From Gemmatimonadota bacterium (GTDB lineage Bacteria; Gemmatimonadota; Gemmatimonadetes; Longimicrobiales; RSA9): DNA of 6,460 nt. Below, piece by piece: positions 1 through 6,460 of the stretch (position 1 is the first letter of the stretch; each line of letters starts with the position of its first letter). The stretch is taken from positions 1 through 6,460 of the forward strand of contig JADGGV010000245.1 of the NCBI GenBank assembly GCA_019689775.1. Direction: 5' to 3'. Position numbers and translations under genes: made by a program. The notes under the pieces were generated by a model. It was given only the letters and a program-made list of their open reading frames with translations. It ran no database searches and was not told the DNA's origin.

Positions 1-36
1 GCCCCCGCCCCCGTCGTCGAGCCCGGGCGGCCCTGC

Positions 37-1680
<1,644 letters not shown>

Positions 1681-1688
1681 CCTCCTCC
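1681..1688 (-). promoter_or_regulatory. Ribosome binding site of pgm
   Basis: On the minus strand this reads GGAGGAGG and abuts the pgm ATG, giving a spacing of 0-3 bases depending on which GGAGG register pairs with 16S rRNA. It fills nearly the whole gap after the upstream stop codon, as expected for a tightly coupled operon. The spacing is shorter than the usual 5-9 bases, but the start is fixed by N-terminal similarity to known Pgm proteins. Confidence 0.8.
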
Positions 1689-1690
1689 GC

Positions 1691-3283
<1,593 letters not shown>

Positions 3284-3287
3284 CACG

Positions 3288-3294
3288 CTCCCCC
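3288..3294 (-). promoter_or_regulatory. Ribosome binding site of the GH13 gene
   Basis: The minus strand reads GGGGGAG, then CGTG, then the ATG at 3283. This purine run supports the internal ATG over the upstream TTG at 3439 as the true start. A GTG directly before the ATG, in the same frame, is an equally spaced alternative that would add one residue. Confidence 0.6.
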
Positions 3295-3382
3295 GGAAGA
3301 CGTGGTCGTCGCTCCGCTGCGCCTCGCGCCGCTGCAAGACCCGTCCCGCCGGCGCCTGTGCCGCAAACCCGTGTACGCCGAC

Positions 3383-3407
3383 CCCGCGGCACCCCCCGGG
3401 CCGCGGG
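3383..3407. repeat. Perfect 8-bp inverted repeat (hairpin)
   Basis: CCCGCGGC at 3383-3390 and GCCGCGGG at 3400-3407 are exact reverse complements around a 9-base loop. The element sits upstream of the -35 box of the rightward promoter candidate and inside the probable leader of the leftward unit. It could be an operator or a leader hairpin, or just a product of high G+C. No role is shown by the sequence. Confidence 0.45.
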
Positions 3408-3432
3408 ATCCGCCCGCACCCCGGCGGGGCCC

Positions 3433-3461
3433 GCGACAAATCCCCCGCGCGGCGCTACATT
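3433..3461 (+). promoter_or_regulatory. Candidate sigma-70-type promoter for the EAL-HDOD gene
   Basis: GCGACA at 3433-3438 (4 of 6 matches to TTGACA) and TACATT at 3456-3461 (4 of 6 matches to TATAAT) are separated by exactly 17 bases. TACATT stands out as an AT-rich island in very GC-rich DNA. Transcription would start near 3468, giving a leader of about 55 bases. The arrangement is suggestive but rests on sequence match only. Confidence 0.5.
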
Positions 3462-3486
3462 GGACGCCGGTTCGGTTTCCGCGTCC
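3462..3486 (+). repeat. 6-bp inverted repeat over the predicted transcription start
   Basis: GGACGC at 3462-3467 and GCGTCC at 3481-3486 are exact reverse complements with a 13-base spacer. The left arm directly follows the -10 box, so the dyad spans the predicted start site. It could bind a repressor or, if transcription starts a little earlier, fold at the 5' end of the mRNA. Six-base arms are common by chance in GC-rich DNA. Confidence 0.3.
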
Positions 3487-3522
3487 GCCACGCTTCCTCG
3501 GGTCACCCCCAACGACGCGAAA

Positions 3523-4749
3523 ATGTCGGTGCTGTTCGCCCGCCAACCGATCTTCGACCGGGCCGGTCAGGTCGTGGCCTACGAGCTCCTCTACCGGTCG
3601 CCCGACCACCTGGGCCAGGCGGCCGGCACGGGCGTCGAGACGATGGCCAGCACGGTCATCGTCGACGCCGTCCTGAGCGTCGGGCTCGACCAGGCCGTCG
3701 ACGGCCGGATCGCGTTCCTGAACATGCCGCGCCCGCACCTGGTCGGCGGCGTCGTCGAGCTGCTCGATCCCGCCGGCGTCGTCATCGAGATCCTCGAGAA
3801 TCTCGTTCCGGACGCCGAGGTGCTCGGCGCATGCGAGCGGCTGCGCGCGCAGGGCTACAAGCTAGCGCTGGACGACTACATCCCCGGCGATCCGCGCGCG
3901 GAGCTGCTCGACCACGTCGACCTGGTCAAGGTGGACGTGATGAACACGGATGTCGCCACCCTCGACGCGCTCGTTCGCGAGCTGCGCGCGCGGCGCACCC
4001 GCCTCGTGGCCGAGAAGGTCGAGGACGAGGCCATGCGCGACCGCTGCGTGCGCCTCGGCTTCGAGTTGTTCCAGGGGTATTTCTTCCGTAAGCCGGAGCT
4101 GATCCAGGGGCACGACCTCTCGCCGGACGTCGTCCGCGCCCTCTCGCTCATGAACCTGCTGCGCGATCCCGCCGTCCCCCAGGCGGAGATCGTCGAGGGC
4201 TTCCGCGTCGATCCCGGCCTGACCTACAAGCTCCTGCGGATGGCGAACTCCGCCGCCGTGGGCGCGCGCGCCGTCTCCTCCATCCCGCACGCCATTGGGC
4301 TGCTCGGCCGCGGCCCACTCTACCGTTGGGTCGCGCTCATCTTCGCCGCCGGTGCCGGCCGTGCCGGGGGCACGAAGGCCGAGCTGCTCCGTGAAGCGAT
4401 GATCCGCGCGCGCTTCTGCGAGCTGATCGCCGAGCAGGCCAGCGCGCGCGTCGATTCCGGCGAGGCGTTCATCGTCGGCCTCTTCTCGTGCCTCGAGCCG
4501 CTCCTCGGCGTGCCGCTCCTGACCGTGCTCGAGAAGGTCCGGCTCGCCGCCGAGGCGCGCGCCGCCCTCACGAGCCGATCCGGCCCCCTCGCCTGGGTCC
4601 TCCAGCTCTCCGAGGCCTACGAGGCCGGCGACTGGGACCGCGTCGGCCGCATCGCCGGCGCCGCCGGCGTCGGCGCCGAGGCCACGTCGCAGACGTACCT
4701 CGAGGCGCTGGCGTGGATGCGGGCCTGCCTCGCCGAGATGGAGGCGTAG
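3523..4749 (+). CDS. EAL-HDOD (YuxH-type) signalling protein, possible cyclic-di-GMP phosphodiesterase
   Basis: Soluble 408-residue protein with an N-terminal EAL domain (about 1-195) and a C-terminal HDOD domain (about 200-390); no membrane segment is visible. EAL domains hydrolyse or bind cyclic-di-GMP, and HDOD domains are usually protein-interaction modules in signalling. The EAL motif appears as YELLYR with Glu21. Other residues in the expected catalytic positions are Asn67 (FLNM), Glu89 and Glu92 (IEILE), Asp117-Asp118, Lys136 (VKVD), Glu164 and Glu167 (AEKVE) and Gln184 (FQGYFF). The usual DDFGTG loop is DDYIPGD, a known divergence of this family, so activity is uncertain. HDOD shows DPGLTYKLLRMANSAA at 230-245. 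The frame is open upstream to 3061, but ATG 3523 gives the family's standard N-terminus (MSVLFARQPIFD). No Shine-Dalgarno-like purine run precedes it. It converges on a histidine kinase gene and shares a terminator stem with it. Confidence 0.93.
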   Translation: MSVLFARQPIFDRAGQVVAYELLYRSPDHLGQAAGTGVETMASTVIVDAVLSVGLDQAVDGRIAFLNMPRPHLVGGVVELLDPAGVVIEILENLVPDAEVLGACERLRAQGYKLALDDYIPGDPRAELLDHVDLVKVDVMNTDVATLDALVRELRARRTRLVAEKVEDEAMRDRCVRLGFELFQGYFFRKPELIQGHDLSPDVVRALSLMNLLRDPAVPQAEIVEGFRVDPGLTYKLLRMANSAAVGARAVSSIPHAIGLLGRGPLYRWVALIFAAGAGRAGGTKAELLREAMIRARFCELIAEQASARVDSGEAFIVGLFSCLEPLLGVPLLTVLEKVRLAAEARAALTSRSGPLAWVLQLSEAYEAGDWDRVGRIAGAAGVGAEATSQTYLEALAWMRACLAEMEA

Positions 4750-4775
4750 CCGGGCGCGGCGCCGGCTACGCCTCC
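4740..4775. terminator. Shared bidirectional terminator hairpin overlapping both stop codons
   Basis: The 14 bases at 4740-4753 and the 14 bases at 4762-4775 are perfect reverse complements around the 8-base loop GCGCGGCG. The stem contains the last two codons and the stop (GAG GCG TAG) of both convergent genes, so both proteins end in Glu-Ala followed by TAG and CCGG. The two stop codons are only 16 bases apart. No T-tract follows on either strand, so it would be a U-less terminator, or a 3' mRNA-stabilising hairpin. The perfect pairing is seen directly; the terminator role is inferred from position. Confidence 0.75.
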
Positions 4776-6454
4776 GGCAGCGAGAACCACACGCTCGTCC
4801 CCACCCCCACTTCGCTCTGGACCCAGATCCGGCCGCGGTGCGCCTCGACGATCCCCTTCGCGATGCTCAGGCCGAGGCCGACGCCCTGGTGCAGCGTGTG
4901 GCTCCCCTGCCAGAAGCGGTCGAAGACCATCTCCAGGTCCTCGGGCGCGATCCCCGGGCCCGTGTCCACGACCGCGAAGCGCACCTCGCCCGCCCCGGCC
5001 TCCGCGCGGAGCACGACCTGGCCGCCCTCCGGCGTGAACTTCAGCGCGTTCCCGACCAGGTTCGAGAAGACCTGGAGCACGCGGTCGCGGTCCGCGGCGA
5101 CCTTCGGCAGTGGCGGCGGCGGCGCCACCCGCAGCCCGACCGAGTGCATCTCCGCGAGCGGGTGCAGGAGCTGGAGCGCATCCTCGAGCAGCACCGCCGG
5201 CTCCAGCGGATGCGGCCGGATGGTCAGCGCGCCGGCGCGGATGCGGGTGAGGTCCAGCAGGTCGCGGATCAGCCGCCCCGCCTGGTCCACGGCGCGCTGG
5301 ATGATGGCGGCCTGCGCCAGCTTCTTCTCCTCGGGGATCGAGTCCAGCGCCAGCAGCGAGCTGGCCATGGCGATCGTGTTCAACGGGTTGCGCAGGTCGT
5401 GGCCGACGATCGCGACCAGCTCCTCGCGCTCCCGCGCCGCCTCCTGCGCCACCCGGTACAGCCGCGCGTTCTCGATCGCCAGCGCCGCCCGGCTCGCCAG
5501 CGCCTCCGCCGTGCGCAGGCTCCGCTCGCTGTACGGCGGCAGCCCCGCCTCCGTGCGCACCAGCGTCAGCGCGCCGACCACCCGCCCGCCCACGGACAGC
5601 GGCACCACGATCGCCGAGCGCGGGTGCAGCTCCACGTGGATGCGGTAATGCGCGTCGTCCTGCGACAGCGCGTGGTACGTCTCGTCCGTGACGTGGGGCA
5701 CCAGCAGCGCCTTCCCCGTCTGTAGCACCATCGGGACGCCGAAGCGCTCGTCATCCAGGCGCGGCGGGTACTCCAGGAAGCGCTCCACGATCGGCGTGCG
5801 CGCCGGGTCCCGGTGCGCGGCGTAGATCCGCTGCACCTCGCCCGTCTCGTCGACCACGTCGACGATGCAGTAGTCCGCCAGCGTTTGGGTCGCCAGCGCC
5901 GCCACATGCCGCAGCGTCTCCCGGTAGTCCAGCGACGACGACAGGACCTGCCCGGCCTCCGCCAGGAACCGGAGCATCTCCTCGACTCGCCGCCGCTCGC
6001 TCACGTCCTGGTACAGCGACACCACGGCGACCATCCGCCCGGTCGCGTCCCGCACCGGCGCCGCGCTCACCGCGAGATGGACCCAGGCGCCGTCGCTCCT
6101 GCGATAGCGCAGATCCGGGATCCGGCACGGCTGCCCCGTCATCAGCACCCGCGCCGTCGGATATTCCTCCGCCGCGAATGGCCGCCCGTCCGGGTGCACG
6201 GCGCCGAACTCCCCGTACTCCGTCCACTCCCGCGCCGTGCGCGCCAGACGCCCCAGCAGCCGCTCCACCTCGTCGTTGCAGTACAGCACCCGACCCGACG
6301 GCGCCTCCACGATGCAGACGCCGATCGGCATCTGGTCCATCACCGCCTCGAGGATCGGCCGCGGCGGCATCCCCTCCGCCGGCGCCGCGCCGGCGCCGCG
6401 CTCCTCCACCGCGGCCGCCTCCGCGCGCGCGGCCCGCCGCGGGGACGCCAGCAT
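4766..6454 (-). CDS. PAS-GAF sensor histidine kinase (soluble)
   Basis: Predicted cytoplasmic histidine kinase of 562 residues as bounded here. An Ala/Arg/Glu-rich N-terminus (1-30) leads into a PAS domain (about 32-155, ending DVSERRRVEEML), then a GAF domain (about 160-335), a dimerisation/phosphoacceptor helix with His352 in VGHDLRNPL, and an HATPase domain. The N box is NLVGNALKF (465-473), the G1 box DTGPGIA (497-503), the F box FDRFW (511-515) and the G2 box GVGLGLS (524-530), so it looks catalytically complete. There are no membrane segments and no receiver domain, so the signal is probably intracellular and the partner regulator is encoded elsewhere. The start is uncertain. ATG 6454 is six bases from the window edge and the frame stays open to it, so the gene may extend beyond. 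ATG 6370, preceded by GGAGGGG, is an alternative giving 534 residues. Codon-position bias (G-rich first, G/C third positions) continues up to 6454, favouring the longer form. Confidence 0.92.
   Translation of the reverse strand: MLASPRRAARAEAAAVEERGAGAAPAEGMPPRPILEAVMDQMPIGVCIVEAPSGRVLYCNDEVERLLGRLARTAREWTEYGEFGAVHPDGRPFAAEEYPTARVLMTGQPCRIPDLRYRRSDGAWVHLAVSAAPVRDATGRMVAVVSLYQDVSERRRVEEMLRFLAEAGQVLSSSLDYRETLRHVAALATQTLADYCIVDVVDETGEVQRIYAAHRDPARTPIVERFLEYPPRLDDERFGVPMVLQTGKALLVPHVTDETYHALSQDDAHYRIHVELHPRSAIVVPLSVGGRVVGALTLVRTEAGLPPYSERSLRTAEALASRAALAIENARLYRVAQEAAREREELVAIVGHDLRNPLNTIAMASSLLALDSIPEEKKLAQAAIIQRAVDQAGRLIRDLLDLTRIRAGALTIRPHPLEPAVLLEDALQLLHPLAEMHSVGLRVAPPPPLPKVAADRDRVLQVFSNLVGNALKFTPEGGQVVLRAEAGAGEVRFAVVDTGPGIAPEDLEMVFDRFWQGSHTLHQGVGLGLSIAKGIVEAHRGRIWVQSEVGVGTSVWFSLPEA
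6378..6399. repeat. Perfect tandem repeat, two 11-bp units
   Basis: GCCGGCGCCGC occurs twice in direct succession (6378-6388 and 6389-6399). It falls in the low-complexity N-terminal part of the histidine kinase, roughly residues 19-26 (GAGAAPAE). The unit length is not a multiple of three, so gain or loss of one copy would shift the frame for translation started at 6454, but not for translation started at the ATG at 6370. Confidence 0.7.
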
Positions 6455-6460
6455 CTGCGC

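Larger units (their letters stand above)
3284..3522. other. Divergent intergenic region
   Basis: These 239 bases separate the leftward GH13-pgm unit from the rightward EAL-HDOD gene. They hold the ribosome site of the GH13 gene, a GC-rich hairpin (3383-3407), a short GGGG/CCCC dyad at 3419-3429, a rightward promoter candidate (3433-3461), a dyad over the predicted transcription start (3462-3486) and a small GGGT-C-ACCC dyad at 3500-3508. I searched the minus strand for a promoter for the GH13 gene and found no acceptable -35/-10 pair. That unit may use a different sigma factor or a poorly conserved promoter. Read leftward, the 3284-3439 part contains codons such as GTA, TTT and GCA that are rare in the neighbouring genes, which supports it being non-coding. 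Confidence 0.75.

Noticed and set aside
1..36. GC-rich flank after pgm with the 8-bp palindrome GCCCGGGC at 21-28
   Set aside because: The palindrome has no loop and no T-tract follows; it is too short and too GC-biased to call a terminator.
3284..3439. 52-residue N-terminal extension of the GH13 protein from a TTG start
   Set aside because: It has no similarity to GH13 N-termini and atypical codons, while ATG 3283 has its own ribosome site and the standard start of the family.
4488..5725. Plus-strand frames opposite the histidine kinase
   Set aside because: They are antisense to a kinase with intact H, N, G1, F and G2 boxes; the products are low-complexity with no recognisable fold.

Overview
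The window is a compact, very GC-rich bacterial stretch (about 70% G+C by eye, with third codon positions almost all G or C). It carries four protein genes and almost no spacer DNA. The composition, an Escherichia-type phosphoglucomutase, an EAL-HDOD protein and a soluble PAS-GAF histidine kinase would fit a Gemmatimonadota, Actinomycetota or Myxococcota-like genome. The sequence alone does not decide between these, and no marker gene is present, so the placement is a weak inference.

Left half (37-3283, minus strand): a two-gene unit of alpha-glucan and sugar-phosphate metabolism. The upstream gene is a GH13 alpha-glucosidase or oligo-1,6-glucosidase with all catalytic residues intact. Ten bases after its stop codon comes pgm, an alpha-D-glucose phosphomutase, with a strong GGAGGAGG ribosome site in the gap. 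The glucosidase would release glucose from short alpha-glucosides. Pgm would then link glucose-6-phosphate to glucose-1-phosphate, the branch point to glycogen, trehalose and nucleotide sugars. No kinase, transporter or regulator for this pathway is visible.

Middle (3284-3522): a 239-base divergent intergenic region with a plausible sigma-70-type promoter for the rightward gene and several GC-rich dyads. No convincing leftward promoter was found.

Right half (3523-6454): two signalling genes that converge. The rightward gene is an EAL-HDOD (YuxH-type) protein that keeps most of the residues expected of a cyclic-di-GMP phosphodiesterase. The leftward gene is a PAS-GAF histidine kinase without membrane segments, and its reading frame is still open at the right edge of the window. 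Their stop codons lie inside one perfect 14-bp inverted repeat (4740-4775), which probably acts as a shared bidirectional terminator. It is the most distinctive non-coding signal here.

I see no mobile element, CRISPR array, RNA gene or clear novel system. The window looks like ordinary chromosomal housekeeping and signalling DNA with a few details worth checking.
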